From the NCBI GenBank assembly GCA_040768665.1, contig JAXGMN010000070.1, forward strand, positions 1 through 54,497: a DNA stretch of 54,497 nucleotides. Direction: 5' to 3'. The notes under the pieces are model-generated. The model was not told the DNA's origin. It ran no database searches and saw nothing but the letters and a program-made list of their open reading frames with translations. A program made the translations under genes and the position numbers. This DNA comes from JABWBD01 sp040768665. GTDB lineage: Bacteria; Planctomycetota; Planctomycetia; Pirellulales; Thermoguttaceae. Of the stretch, positions 10,981-20,026 are shown piece after piece (positions within the stretch are counted from its first letter, which is position 1; every line of letters starts with the position of its first letter).

Positions 10981-11656
10981 AACAAGGACTGATCCGGCAG
11001 CGGAAGACAGAAGCCTGACAGCGAAAAAATTGACCGGACAGCACAAGAAAGGTGCTGGCCATCCCACGCCTTGTGAGGCGAAGGAAGATAACGCCGTGCC
11101 TAAAATGGCTATTCGGTCAACGCGTGTCAACCCCTCCGGAATAGTCTCAACTGTTGTTGTTATAAATACGAAACAGGGTACAAGCCTGCTAACCAAACTC
11201 GGCAAGGCCGATGCAGTCCGGATTCTGTCTTCGGACTTCCTGTTCTTCTACTACTACTCGCGAATACCGTGAATCGGGTGACACGTGCTCACCCGGGTTT
11301 CTTGAAAAATTCTTGCGGCTGTTCGCGAGGTAGCGTCGCCCGCAAGGTAAGACTTCAGCGCACGGGGTAGATTATCGCCATACTGGATTGCGGGAAAACG
11401 ATATACTCAAGCTGGAAATGCTTGAACCGCGCAAGCCTGTTGCGCATTTGCTAAATCTCCCCGCGCTCTTGCTTCACCAGCGGCAATAGTTGCTCCGCGA
11501 CTCGCGTCCGTTCCTTCTGCGGCATCTCGAGGCCGAAGATTCCGCTCGGGAACGGGTTAGGACACCCATGCAGGCATCTTGATTTGTGGCGTGGCCGCAG
11601 GTAGGCTAGGGAGCAACGCGTGCCTCACGCTGGGGTTTTTGCCGAGGAGTGGCCTC
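10981..11656. other. Intergenic region between the surface protein and the ECF sigma factor
   Basis: This 676-bp divergent region contains no gene I can defend. On the minus strand a short open run ending at a TAG at 11451-11453 reads NPFPSGIFGLEMPQKERT followed by a helical-looking tail, and could be the decayed 3' end of a gene, but it is too short to identify. Promoters for both flanking genes must lie here; I could not single one out. Confidence 0.4.
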
Positions 11657-12298
11657 ATGATATCGCGAGCGGATGAGCCTGAGTCGGTGTCGCAGTGGAT
11701 CGCATTGCTGAAGGCCGATAACAGCGCGGATGCCGCGCAGGAGCTTTATGCGCGTTACGTGAACCGGCTGATGACGCTGGCCCGGGCGAAGCTCGATCAG
11801 CATCCCCGCAGGCTGGCTGATGAGGAGGACGTGGCCCATTGTGCGCTGGCAAGCTTCTTTCGCCAGGTCGGCCGGGGATCCTTTCCGCAGCTCAACGACC
11901 GCCAGGACCTCTGGCAGATCCTGATCATGCTGACCGATCGCCGAGTGGTTGATCTGAAACGAAAACACTACTGCCGCAAGCGGGGCGCCGGCTGCGAGGT
12001 GGGGGAATCGGCGATGGCCGCTTGCCGGAACGGCACCTGTTACCGGCCCTTCGAGCAAGTGATCGACCAGGAGCCGACGGCCGATTTCGCCGCCGAGTTC
12101 ATCGAGCTTTGCGATCGGCTCGTCGCCCAACTCGACGATCCGCTGCTGCGGCAAATCGCGGCGAGAAAGCTGGAGGGCCGCACGAATGACGAGATCGCCG
12201 AAGAACTCGGCTGCGTCCGCCGAACCGTCCAGCGCAAGCTCAGCCTGATCCGCAACGTTTGGCAGGAAAGCGGCCTGACGGAACTGCTGACCGGGTAG
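11657..12298 (+). CDS. ECF-type sigma factor (Sigma70_ECF family)
   Basis: This 213-residue protein is an alternative sigma factor of the extracytoplasmic-function type common in planctomycetes. Region 2 covers roughly residues 35-95 (AQELYARYVNRLMTLAR, DEEDVAHCALASFF, LWQILIMLTDRRVVDLKRK). Region 4 is a C-terminal helix-turn-helix (LEGRTNDEIAEELGCVRRTVQRKL). I chose the ATG at 11657 over the upstream ATG at 11579 because GAGGAG stands seven bases before it and the upstream extension is not conserved-looking. The WD40 kinase 660 bp downstream is its likely signalling partner, as ECF genes of this group often neighbour Ser/Thr kinases. The target promoters are not visible here. Confidence 0.92.
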   Translation: MISRADEPESVSQWIALLKADNSADAAQELYARYVNRLMTLARAKLDQHPRRLADEEDVAHCALASFFRQVGRGSFPQLNDRQDLWQILIMLTDRRVVDLKRKHYCRKRGAGCEVGESAMAACRNGTCYRPFEQVIDQEPTADFAAEFIELCDRLVAQLDDPLLRQIAARKLEGRTNDEIAEELGCVRRTVQRKLSLIRNVWQESGLTELLTG

Positions 12299-12307
12299 GC
12301 GCCGGCC

Positions 12308-12640
12308 TCATGCACGATGTTCGTCGCGGAAGTGCGCCTGCAAACGGGCGAGTTGTTCGTGACTGATCCGCGGCCGCATCCGCTCGTAGAAGCATCTTCG
12401 GACCAGTTCCTGCTGGTCGGGCCTCAGCCCGTACTCGCGAAACGCCGACTCCCACATCTCCCTTTCCGCCTCCGGCCCAGCGATCATCGCCCACCAGAGG
12501 TGTGTAACGAGCCGATCTCGGACTGCTTTGGGAGCGGCACCCAAAGCCCCGTCGTCACAGAACCCCCTCCGAAAAGACTCAAAGAGCCGCTGTACCTGTG
12601 CGATTTCCATCTCGTAGGCAGGCTCAAGCCTTTCTGACAT
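12308..12640 (-). CDS. Small hypothetical protein, 110 residues
   Basis: I do not recognise a named family. The protein is charged and predicted helical throughout (MEIAQVQRLFESFRRGFCDD, WESAFREYGLRPDQQELVRR) with no signal peptide or membrane segment. It starts at the ATG at 12640 and converges on the ECF sigma gene, with only nine bases between the two stops. The gene lies between an ECF sigma factor and a Ser/Thr kinase, so a role in that signalling pair is possible, but this rests only on position. Amino-acid composition looks like a real gene rather than a shadow. Confidence 0.6.
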   Translation of the reverse strand: MSERLEPAYEMEIAQVQRLFESFRRGFCDDGALGAAPKAVRDRLVTHLWWAMIAGPEAEREMWESAFREYGLRPDQQELVRRCFYERMRPRISHEQLARLQAHFRDEHRA

Positions 12641-12803
12641 GGTGCGTAGTCCCTGGTCCCCTTGTCCGGTTTCTTCCGGCGAACACTACCTGACTTCTTA
12701 CTTACTCGCAAATGGGCGGCCGGATGCGACAGCCTTCGTGCGAAATCGCGGCCTCCTGCTCTCAAGCCGCGCGGAAAAAGCTTGCCATATGCGACTCGCA
12801 TGA

Positions 12804-12832
12804 TTGATTCGGCCGCCCCGTGTAGTTAGGAT
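12804..12832 (+). promoter_or_regulatory. Candidate sigma-70 promoter upstream of the kinase
   Basis: TTGATT at 12804-12809 and TAGGAT at 12827-12832 are separated by 17 bases and lie about 125 bases before the kinase start. Each matches four of six consensus positions, so this is a weak call. The rest of the 317-bp gap (12641-12957) shows nothing else recognisable. Confidence 0.25.
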
Positions 12833-12957
12833 CAGCCCAGATGGCACTCTTGTGAGGGGATTCTGACCTCAGAGGCGATCTGTCACACCTGTCGCCTCAA
12901 ACGCGAGTCAATGAAGAAGAGGAGTTCGGGTTCGCACTTTCTGCCAGGCAGCCGCTC

Positions 12958-15900
12958 ATGTCTGAAGACCCGCCGTCCGTCACGACCGCCAGATTGATCG
13001 ACCGGATCTGCGACCGGTTCGAGAGGGCGTGGCGGTGCGAAGCGAAACCGCAATTGGAAAGCTATCTTGCCGAAGCCCCGGACGATTGCCGGCCGGACCT
13101 TTTCCAAGAACTGCTCGCCCTGGAAGTCCAGATTCGCCGCACGCGCCGCGAGACGCCCTCGCAGGAAGAGTACGAGCGGCGTTATCGCCGCTACGCGGAG
13201 CACGTGCCGGCCGCCTTCGATCTGGCCGACGAAGCCGGTGCGGAACCCGGCATTGCTGATCCCGTCTCGCCGGACGCACTGCTGGTCTACTGTCCCGCAT
13301 GCGGTTTTGTGGATGCCGGCCCCCACCGACAGTCGGCGTGTGAGAACCATGATCGCTTTGGCCGATTCGAGCTTTTCGAGAGTCTCGGCTTGGGCGGCTT
13401 CGGCACTGTCTGGAAAGCCCGCGACACCGTGCTCAAGCGGTGGGTCGCGCTGAAGATCCCCAAGAACGGGCAATTCTGCCGCGAAGAGGCCACCACGCTC
13501 CTGGCGAAAGCCCGCGCCGCCGCGAGGTTGAAGCATCCGGCGATCGTTCAGATCTATGACGCGGGCATCGAGCGGGGAACCGCCTACATCGCCAGCGAGT
13601 ACGTCGCCGGCCGCTCACTCCGCGACGAGTTGGCTGGTGGTCCTCTCTCCTGCCGCCGCGCCGCTTCGATCGCGCTGCGGGTTGCCGATGCATTGGACCA
13701 CGCGCACGAGATGGGGCTCGTCCACCGCGATCTCAAGCCGGGCAACGTGTTGCTCGACCATTGCGGAAATCCGTATGTTGCCGATTTCGGCCTGGCCAAG
13801 GTGGAGGATCTCCACGCGGCGGTTACCGGCGTGATGGTTGGCACCGTGGGGTACAGGCCGCCGGAGCAGGCATCCGGCCACGGGCAGGTGGACCGGCGGG
13901 CCGACATCTACTCGCTGGGCGTGGTTCTTTTCGAGATGGTCACCGGCCGCCGCCCCTTCGAGGGCAGTTTGGAGAGCGTGCGAAGCGAGATCGAACGGAC
14001 CGAGCCTCCGCGGCCGCGGCGATGGAACGGTGCGGTGTCTCGCGATCTGGAGTGCATCTGCTTGAAATGTCTCGAGAAAGATCCCGCTCGCCGATATCCG
14101 ACTGCGGCGGCGCTGGCGGACGATCTCCGGGCGTTTCTCCGCGGCGACCCGCTTGCCGCCCGGCCGCTTCCGGCTCCCGTGCGGCTCTGGCGGTGGTGCC
14201 GGCGCAGGCCCCTGGCAGCGGCGTTGTCGATGACATCGGTCGTGCTGTTTGCAACGGTTGTCGCGGGGAGCATCGCCCACTCGGTGCACTCCGCACGGCT
14301 GGCCGACCTGGCGGACGCGGAACTCTACGGGCACCAGATCGCCAGGGCCCATCAGAGTTGGACCGTCAATAACATCCGGCAGCTCGAGGATATTCTCGAA
14401 GGGTGCCCTCCGCAGCATCGCGGCTGGGAGTGGGGCTATTTGAAGGGCCTGCCGGATCCGGCTGGGCAGATCCTGCCCGACGCGGGAGGATGCGTCGCAT
14501 GCAGTCCGGACGGCACACGTATCGCCACGGGCGGAGGGCCCTCGCGGGCGGTTCGTCTCTGGGAATGCGCCACCGGCAAGCCACAGGGCAATCTGTTGGG
14601 CCATACGAACTTCGTGTCGGCCGTGGCCTTTCATCCCGACGGTGAGTTACTCGCCTCGGCCGGTGGGGACGACCGAACCATCATCCTCTGGGAAGTCAAT
14701 AAACGTCTCAAGCAACAAACCCTCCGCGGGCACACCGCGCGCGTAGCATCCATCGCCTTCAGTCCCGACGGCCGCCGCCTCGGGGCCGCCGGCTTCGACG
14801 GCACGGTGCGACTTTGGGACATTGCCACGGGCGAAGAGCAGCTCAAGCTGAAGTGCGCCGATCGGCGAGTGTGGTCGCTGAGCATCAGCCCCGATGGCGC
14901 GAGGATTGCGACAACGTGTGGCCGGCTGAAAAGTGGGGCCGTCCAGGTATGGGATGCACAGACCGGCCGCGAGATCGCTACCCTTTCCAGGCCGGACACG
15001 CGGACCCGGGTGGCGTTCAGTCCGGATGGGGCGAAGCTGGCGGTCGCGCCGTACGGCGGGGGCGTGAGCTTCTGGAATACTTCCACGTGGCACCCGTCGA
15101 TGGTGATCGCCACCGACGTGGGATCGCAAACGTGTTTGGCTTTCAGCCCGGACGGCGCGGAGCTTGCCTCGAAGCAGTGGAACGGCATTATCCGCATCTG
15201 GAGAACCTCCGATGGTCGGGAGGTTCTCGCGATCCGCGGCCAAACCGGCAACGTCGAGGATCTTGCTTTTACTCCGGACGGATCGCGGCTGGTATTCGGG
15301 ACGAGCGATAACTGCGTTCACGTCTGGGATCGGGCGCATGAGCCCGGGCGTGTCATGCTCAGAGCGGAGTCCGACGTGTCGGATGTGGCCTTCTCTCCGG
15401 ACAGCCAGCGTCTGGTCGCCGCGCTGGCCGACGGCAGTGTACGACTCTGGGACGCAGCCGCCAATTGGCAGTCGATTCTGCTGGGCCGCCACACGGGCGA
15501 AGTCCGTTCGGTGGCATTCAGCCCCGATGGCCGCCGGGTCATTTCTGGAAGCAGCGACACAACCGTCGTGGTCTGGGACGCGGCCACCGGCGACGCCCTG
15601 CGCACATTACGCGGCAAGCATGGCCCGGTGTGGTCTGTGGCGTGCAGTCCCGATGACCGCTGGATCGCATCCGGAGCATCTGCCGGATTGCTTGAGGTTT
15701 TCGACTCCCGGACCGGCGACCTGCGGTACTCGTTCGAGACCTATTCGCGGCTCATACGCAGCATTGCCTTCCACCCTTCCGAAGACTGCATCACCGCCCT
15801 CAGCCGCGACGGGCGCCTACTCACGTGGCGTCTCGACACGGGGCGGTTAACGTCGACGATCGCATTGGGCTGGGCTGCCTGCGGCATGGCTCTCAGCTCC

Positions 15901-16281
15901 GATGGGCACAGTCTTGCTGCCGTCACGGCCGACGGTGCGGTCTCGCTCTTGGATCTCGACAGCGAGCAGCGGCTCTACCGGTCGCTTCCCACCGCCAAGG
16001 TCGCGCGGAGCGACGTGGCCTATAGCCCGGATGGCACCCGTTTCGTCACGGCCACGCAGGGCGAAGCGGTACTCCTGTGGGACTCGGCGAGGCGTCGGCC
16101 GCTCCTCACTCTGGACCAGGGGCTTCATGTTGCCGGAGTTGTTGCGTTCAGCCCCGATCAGACCCAGATCGCCACCGTTTCCTCTGGCGGCATTATTCGC
16201 ATCTTTCAATCGGTCAGGCGAAAACAGGGAGCGGTCGGTGAGAATGGAGCAGCCGCGATGCGTCCTCTTTCGCCCAAATGA
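12958..16281 (+). CDS. Membrane Ser/Thr protein kinase with C-terminal WD40 propeller(s)
   Basis: The 1107-residue protein has an acidic N-terminal helical region and a Cys pair (CPAC, about residue 119). The PknB-like kinase domain spans residues ~134-400. It has a glycine loop GLGGFGTVWKARD, the VALKIPK lysine, the catalytic loop LVHRDLKPGNVLL near residue 255 and DFGLAK, so all catalytic residues are present. A single membrane helix follows (LAAALSMTSVVLFATVVAG, ~residues 420-440). Residues ~490-1085 are about a dozen WD40 repeats (AFSPDGRR.., VRLWDIATG), enough for one or two propellers. The expected topology is a cytoplasmic kinase with the propeller on the other side of the membrane. 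The neighbouring ECF sigma factor suggests a shared signalling pathway. Confidence 0.95.
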   Translation: MSEDPPSVTTARLIDRICDRFERAWRCEAKPQLESYLAEAPDDCRPDLFQELLALEVQIRRTRRETPSQEEYERRYRRYAEHVPAAFDLADEAGAEPGIADPVSPDALLVYCPACGFVDAGPHRQSACENHDRFGRFELFESLGLGGFGTVWKARDTVLKRWVALKIPKNGQFCREEATTLLAKARAAARLKHPAIVQIYDAGIERGTAYIASEYVAGRSLRDELAGGPLSCRRAASIALRVADALDHAHEMGLVHRDLKPGNVLLDHCGNPYVADFGLAKVEDLHAAVTGVMVGTVGYRPPEQASGHGQVDRRADIYSLGVVLFEMVTGRRPFEGSLESVRSEIERTEPPRPRRWNGAVSRDLECICLKCLEKDPARRYPTAAALADDLRAFLRGDPLAARPLPAPVRLWRWCRRRPLAAALSMTSVVLFATVVAGSIAHSVHSARLADLADAELYGHQIARAHQSWTVNNIRQLEDILEGCPPQHRGWEWGYLKGLPDPAGQILPDAGGCVACSPDGTRIATGGGPSRAVRLWECATGKPQGNLLGHTNFVSAVAFHPDGELLASAGGDDRTIILWEVNKRLKQQTLRGHTARVASIAFSPDGRRLGAAGFDGTVRLWDIATGEEQLKLKCADRRVWSLSISPDGARIATTCGRLKSGAVQVWDAQTGREIATLSRPDTRTRVAFSPDGAKLAVAPYGGGVSFWNTSTWHPSMVIATDVGSQTCLAFSPDGAELASKQWNGIIRIWRTSDGREVLAIRGQTGNVEDLAFTPDGSRLVFGTSDNCVHVWDRAHEPGRVMLRAESDVSDVAFSPDSQRLVAALADGSVRLWDAAANWQSILLGRHTGEVRSVAFSPDGRRVISGSSDTTVVVWDAATGDALRTLRGKHGPVWSVACSPDDRWIASGASAGLLEVFDSRTGDLRYSFETYSRLIRSIAFHPSEDCITALSRDGRLLTWRLDTGRLTSTIALGWAACGMALSSDGHSLAAVTADGAVSLLDLDSEQRLYRSLPTAKVARSDVAYSPDGTRFVTATQGEAVLLWDSARRRPLLTLDQGLHVAGVVAFSPDQTQIATVSSGGIIRIFQSVRRKQGAVGENGAAAMRPLSPK

Positions 16282-16319
16282 ACCTGACATCACTACGACG
16301 CCTGTCCTCGGGCACCAGA

Positions 16320-16575
16320 CGCTCCAGAGAGAGCGCCCAAAGAGAGCGCCCATTTCGAAACACCGTTGGCTTCAGGGCATGGGTACCCAACGTCGCGGGT
16401 TCACCACTTTTATCCGGGCGGCGAGAGTCGGAGAGTCTAGGCAGAAATCCGCCAACCCGCCAGAACCAGAGAGCGCGGCAACCTGCTCTCGGCTAAGCCA
16501 TGAGAGAGTGGCTGCCCTCTTCGCAAACCCTTGCCGCAAATCGCCATAGGACGACGGCGCAGAGACGCTCATTTC
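16320..16575 (+). repeat. 250-bp degenerate direct repeat, copy 1
   Basis: This stretch resembles 18253-18505 in the same orientation. Shared blocks include ccgttggcttcagggcat, acccaacgt, gttcaccacttttat, gcgagagtcggagagt, agagagtggc and gacggcg. The copies differ at about a quarter of positions. It fills the gap between the kinase and the PHP-protein gene. No open frame in it is convincing. Confidence 0.8.
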
Positions 16576-16591
16576 CGCCCACTACTGCGTC

Positions 16592-17914
16592 TCAAGCCCC
16601 ACCGATGCCAAAGGGATTGGTGAGAGTCCGATGCGTATCTTCGCCTTCGGTACGTGAGAGTTCAGCCCTGACGTAGTTGCGGATCCCGGCGGCCTGACGG
16701 TAGTGGAGGGTGTTGCCGACGTGCACAACGCGCCCCTGTTGCCAGGGGCGATCGCTGGTCTTGTAGTCCGCGACCGGATCGAGCGTCTCGGGCGCTGAGA
16801 TCCAACGCACCTGATCGCAGTCGGCCACCTCCAAGCGGATCGTGCCCGCCGTTTCGTCCACCTCGACCGCCGCCAGCTTGGGAAAGACCGACGCGGCCGC
16901 AGGCTGGTTGCCGTAATCGATCCTCTTCGTGGTCGTGCAGACGCAGAATCGGCCGGATTCCATGGCCTTACGCACGCTCGATTCGGTGAGCTTGTCGAGA
17001 AAGAAGACCGTAAACGCCTGGCGGGCGCCTTTCATTTCGTGCATGTCGTCGTTGCCGAATCCCCAGATCGGACGGCGCGGCATGAACCGGGCCAAGAGTT
17101 GATCCCACAGCCCTTCGTCGTAAGGATACTGGCTCGGCTCGTTGTTCGCCATCTCCAGGCCGATCAAGTACTTGGCCGTGTGCTTCTGATAACGGTCCAC
17201 ATACCAGCTCAAGGGCTTTCGCTCCCACCAAGCGTGCACGTTGGGAATGCCCGGATGGTTGATGACCGCCAGTCCACCCTTGTCGCGGATCCCCAGGAGT
17301 TGGTCGTCCTCCCAGACTTCCTTATCGTTTGCATCGACGATGCCGCCATAGGGAGCCCGTTTGCCGGTGCGCGTGTACCATACGCCATAGTCGCTGAAGT
17401 AGCTGTTGATGTGATGACGGAATGTCAGTTCGTTCCCCTGGATGCCGACCATCCCCAGGGCACGCGGCTCGGAGCAGCCGTAGTCGGTCCAGGGCCACGT
17501 GGGATCGGCCGGAAAGTTCGGCCGGCGAGGTCCTTTAGGATACGGGCTGGCCTTCTCGGGCGGCAGCATCTTCCACTCGACCCGCGCGTTGGGATAGTTC
17601 CAGTCGTGGTCTGTAATCGACATGATCTCAAAGCCGGCCTTGCGGTAGGCGTTGACCACTTCGACCACGGGGTGTTGTCCGTCGCTTTGGAGCGTGTGCA
17701 GATGGAGGGCCGCCTTGTGTCTCCCGCACGTTCGCCAGTCGATGCCGCTGTAGGGATTGATCACGACCGACCTGCGCTGGCTGGACGCGGAGGCATCGGC
17801 GGCGATGGATTCGGTCAACGACACGGTTGCCGCGGCGGCGCTCACGCCACCCATCACCTTGAGGGCTTGGCGACGACTAATCTGGTTGCCGGGAAACGTG
17901 TGATCGAACTGCAT
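16592..17914 (-). CDS. Tat-exported PHP-fold metal-dependent phosphoesterase-like protein
   Basis: The 440-residue protein begins with a twin-arginine signal (SRRQALKVMGG, residues ~12-22, followed by an Ala-rich stretch). It then has a PHP (polymerase and histidinol phosphatase) fold. Metal-ligand motifs visible are the ALHLHTLQSDG HxH motif, ITDHDWN, AVINHPG and GFGNDDMHEM. These suggest a folded, secreted metal-dependent hydrolase, with a phosphoester as the generic family substrate. The C-terminal ~100 residues look like a beta-sandwich. The gene sits alone between two copies of a 250-bp direct repeat. The exact substrate cannot be told from the sequence. Confidence 0.85.
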   Translation of the reverse strand: MQFDHTFPGNQISRRQALKVMGGVSAAAATVSLTESIAADASASSQRRSVVINPYSGIDWRTCGRHKAALHLHTLQSDGQHPVVEVVNAYRKAGFEIMSITDHDWNYPNARVEWKMLPPEKASPYPKGPRRPNFPADPTWPWTDYGCSEPRALGMVGIQGNELTFRHHINSYFSDYGVWYTRTGKRAPYGGIVDANDKEVWEDDQLLGIRDKGGLAVINHPGIPNVHAWWERKPLSWYVDRYQKHTAKYLIGLEMANNEPSQYPYDEGLWDQLLARFMPRRPIWGFGNDDMHEMKGARQAFTVFFLDKLTESSVRKAMESGRFCVCTTTKRIDYGNQPAAASVFPKLAAVEVDETAGTIRLEVADCDQVRWISAPETLDPVADYKTSDRPWQQGRVVHVGNTLHYRQAAGIRNYVRAELSRTEGEDTHRTLTNPFGIGGA

Positions 17915-18252
17915 GGCGTAGTCTGTACTAATAGGAACTGATAACTGACTAAAGTGACAGGAAGATTGATTTCTCGCACGTGCCGAGTCTAGTCGCGAAG
18001 AATTGGGGAGTCAAGGATGTGCAGGAAGTCGAAGGCGGACCAGTAGCGGACCAGCAGCTTCCTTTGGAGCCTTCGAAACGATGCGTCGCGCCCGACGCGG
18101 CGCCAACGGATCTCACAAGCCGCGGTGATGCGGGAGTGTCTCGATCGCATCCTGCTGTGGCGGTTCCACAAGACCAATGTCTAAGGAACCAGGGCTCCTC
18201 AGAGTGAAAACTTGTCTGTAAGCGGTACAGAACTTCGCCACGAGACCCGCTC
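17915..18252. other. Intergenic region upstream of the PHP gene
   Basis: About 340 bp with no supported gene. Short open frames on both strands show no family resemblance. It includes the promoter region of the minus-strand PHP gene, where AT-rich sequence lies at 17915-17980, but I could not identify matched -35 and -10 boxes. Confidence 0.4.
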
Positions 18253-18505
18253 CAAACAGAGCGCCCATTTTGAACAACCGTTGGCTTCAGGGCATGCGTA
18301 CCCAACGTAGCGCGTTCACCACTTTTATTCGGGTAGGCGAGAGTCGGAGAGTTTGGGCCAGAAAGTGTTCACCACTTGCAGACAGAGAGCACAACGGCTT
18401 GCTCTCTGCGGTACCAAAAGAGAGTGGCCGCCGTCGTCGCAAAGCCTTGCGACAAATCGGGATAGAGCGACGGCGTTGGAGCGATTACTTGCTTCGGCCT
18501 CGCGG
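18253..18505 (+). repeat. 250-bp degenerate direct repeat, copy 2
   Basis: This is the second copy of the element at 16320-16575, in the same orientation and about 1.9 kb away, so that the pair brackets the PHP gene. It begins around agagcgcccatttt and ends after gagcgacggcg. No transposase or clear terminal inverted repeats were found. Confidence 0.8.
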
Positions 18506-18733
18506 CTTCACTGGCGGATCGGATTTGGCTTTACGTAAACCGCGAACGGTCCCCGAACCGAACGCGAACCTGCGACCCGGTGGTTCACTCCGGACTGGCT
18601 ACGGACAACCCAGACTTCGCGCACGTGGAGCTTCCCGAGCAATGCAGAATCAGGTGGATACTCGGCTTAGCCGCCCGCCTCGCGTGAAGGTCGCTTGCCT
18701 TTGTGCCTGCACTCGGATGCTGGTAAAGCATAA

Positions 18734-18860
18734 GGTAACCGTTCACGCCCGCGGAAGAGAGGGGGACAGGTCCATGTTTTCGGCCATCGTCTTTGACGCC
18801 AAAACACCCGAGTTGGCCGAAAAATGGACCAGTCCCCGGCCGTGGGGGTGAACGCTTACC
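18734..18860 (+). repeat. MITE/REP-like palindromic element (family 1, long form), copy 1
   Basis: A 127-bp stretch is bounded by imperfect inverted repeats: GGTAACCGTTCACGCCC on the left and its near-complement ending GTGAACGCTTACC on the right. Internally CCATGTTTTCGGCCA pairs with TGGCCGAAAAATGG, and GGGGGACAGG pairs loosely with CCAGTCCCC. The whole could fold into one long hairpin. A second copy lies at 53981-54103. There is no coding capacity. Confidence 0.85.
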
Positions 18861-19005
18861 GGCGGTAAGGCAGAGACGCGGACCACGCAGCGGTAGGAGG
18901 CAGGCGCCCCGGCAGAGAGCGGCTGGCGGCGGGGATTCATTTCCGCTACAGTTTGAGGGAGAATACGGTTGCCGCCCTCGCGATAAGGAGGCGGTGTGCG
19001 GATCC

Positions 19006-19060
19006 ACACCTGTAAACAACGAATACGCAACGCTTTAGGACCTTTACAGGGGTGGGTGCG
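19006..19060 (+). repeat. Short repeat with the TTTAGGACC..TTACAGGGGT core, copy 1
   Basis: About 45 bases (aacaacgaatacgcaacg, then ttaggacctttacagggg) match 41775-41822 with few differences. It lies just upstream of the isomerase-like gene at 19124. No function is known to me. Confidence 0.6.
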
Positions 19061-19123
19061 CGGACCCTGGCCAGTGCGCCCCTGCGTGTCAAACGTGAAA
19101 TCCCGATCTCCGATGAGGAAAAA

Positions 19124-20026
19124 ATGAGACTGATCTGTCGCCGCCGGTTCTTCCAGTACTCGCTCAGTTTGTCCGCTGCGGCGGTATCCGCAACATCGGT
19201 CGGCAAGGCCCTGGCCATGGCCGCCGGCGAGTCGGGCACGAAGATGGCCCTGGGACTGGTTACCTATCAATGGGGCCGCGACTGGGATCTCCCGACGCTG
19301 CTCGCCAACTGTGAAAAGGCGGGGCTGCTCGCCGTGGAGCTTAGGACCACGCACGCGCACGGCGTGGAGCCGAGCCTGAACGCGGCGCAGCGCCGCGAGG
19401 TCAGGAAACGGTTTGCCGATAGCCCCGTCGACTTCGTTGGTCCCGGCAGCAATGAGTGCTTCGACAATCCGGACCCCCAGGTCCTGGCCCGTTCGATCGA
19501 GGCTGCCAAGGAGTTCGTATTGCTGAGCCATGATTGCGGCGGCAGCGGAGTCAAGGTGAAACCGAACAGTTTCCATCCCAACGTCCCGCGAGAGAAAACG
19601 ATCGAACAGATCGGCCGATCCCTGAACGACGTTGCGAAGTTCGCAGCAGGCTTTGGGCAGGAAATCCGCTTGGAGGTGCATGGCACCTGTGCCGAGTTGC
19701 CGATCATGAAACAGATCATGGACGTGGCGGACCATCCCAACGCGGTCCTTTGCTGGAACTCGAATGCACAGGATCTCCGCGGCGAGGGGCTGGAGCACAA
19801 TTTCAACCTCGTCAAGGCTCGCTTCGGCCATACGGCACACGTTCGCGAGTTGAACACTCCCGACTACCCGTTCCAGAAGTTGGTCGGCCTGTTCGCCGCA
19901 ATGGACTACGGCGGCTGGATCCTGCTGGAATGCGCATCGAACCCGGCCGACCGTGTCGCCGCGATGATTCAACAGCGTGAGCTGTTTGAAAGCATGCTGG
20001 CAAACGCGCTTGAGTCGGCTCGCTAG
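19124..20026 (+). CDS. Sugar phosphate isomerase/epimerase-like TIM-barrel protein, exported
   Basis: The 300-residue protein belongs to the xylose isomerase-like TIM-barrel (AP endonuclease 2) superfamily. The N-terminus (RRRFFQYSLSLSAAAVSATS) looks like a Tat or Sec signal peptide. Barrel landmarks include LGLVTYQWG, GLLAVELRTTHAHGVEP, a VKVKPNSFH strand, IRLEVHGTC, VLCWNSNAQ and GGWILLECAS, which supply the Glu, Asn and His side chains typical of the metal site. I chose the ATG at 19124, with GAGG upstream, rather than the one at 19052. Its stop shares the bases CTAG (20023-20026) with the stop of the converging methyltransferase gene. The true substrate is not deducible. Confidence 0.88.
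   Translation: MRLICRRRFFQYSLSLSAAAVSATSVGKALAMAAGESGTKMALGLVTYQWGRDWDLPTLLANCEKAGLLAVELRTTHAHGVEPSLNAAQRREVRKRFADSPVDFVGPGSNECFDNPDPQVLARSIEAAKEFVLLSHDCGGSGVKVKPNSFHPNVPREKTIEQIGRSLNDVAKFAAGFGQEIRLEVHGTCAELPIMKQIMDVADHPNAVLCWNSNAQDLRGEGLEHNFNLVKARFGHTAHVRELNTPDYPFQKLVGLFAAMDYGGWILLECASNPADRVAAMIQQRELFESMLANALESAR

Noticed and set aside
11451..11620. Possible 3' fragment of a gene on the minus strand (…GIFGLEMPQKERT…)
   Set aside because: Looks coding for only ~35 residues before a stop; no upstream continuation or family match, so it is noted only as intergenic content.
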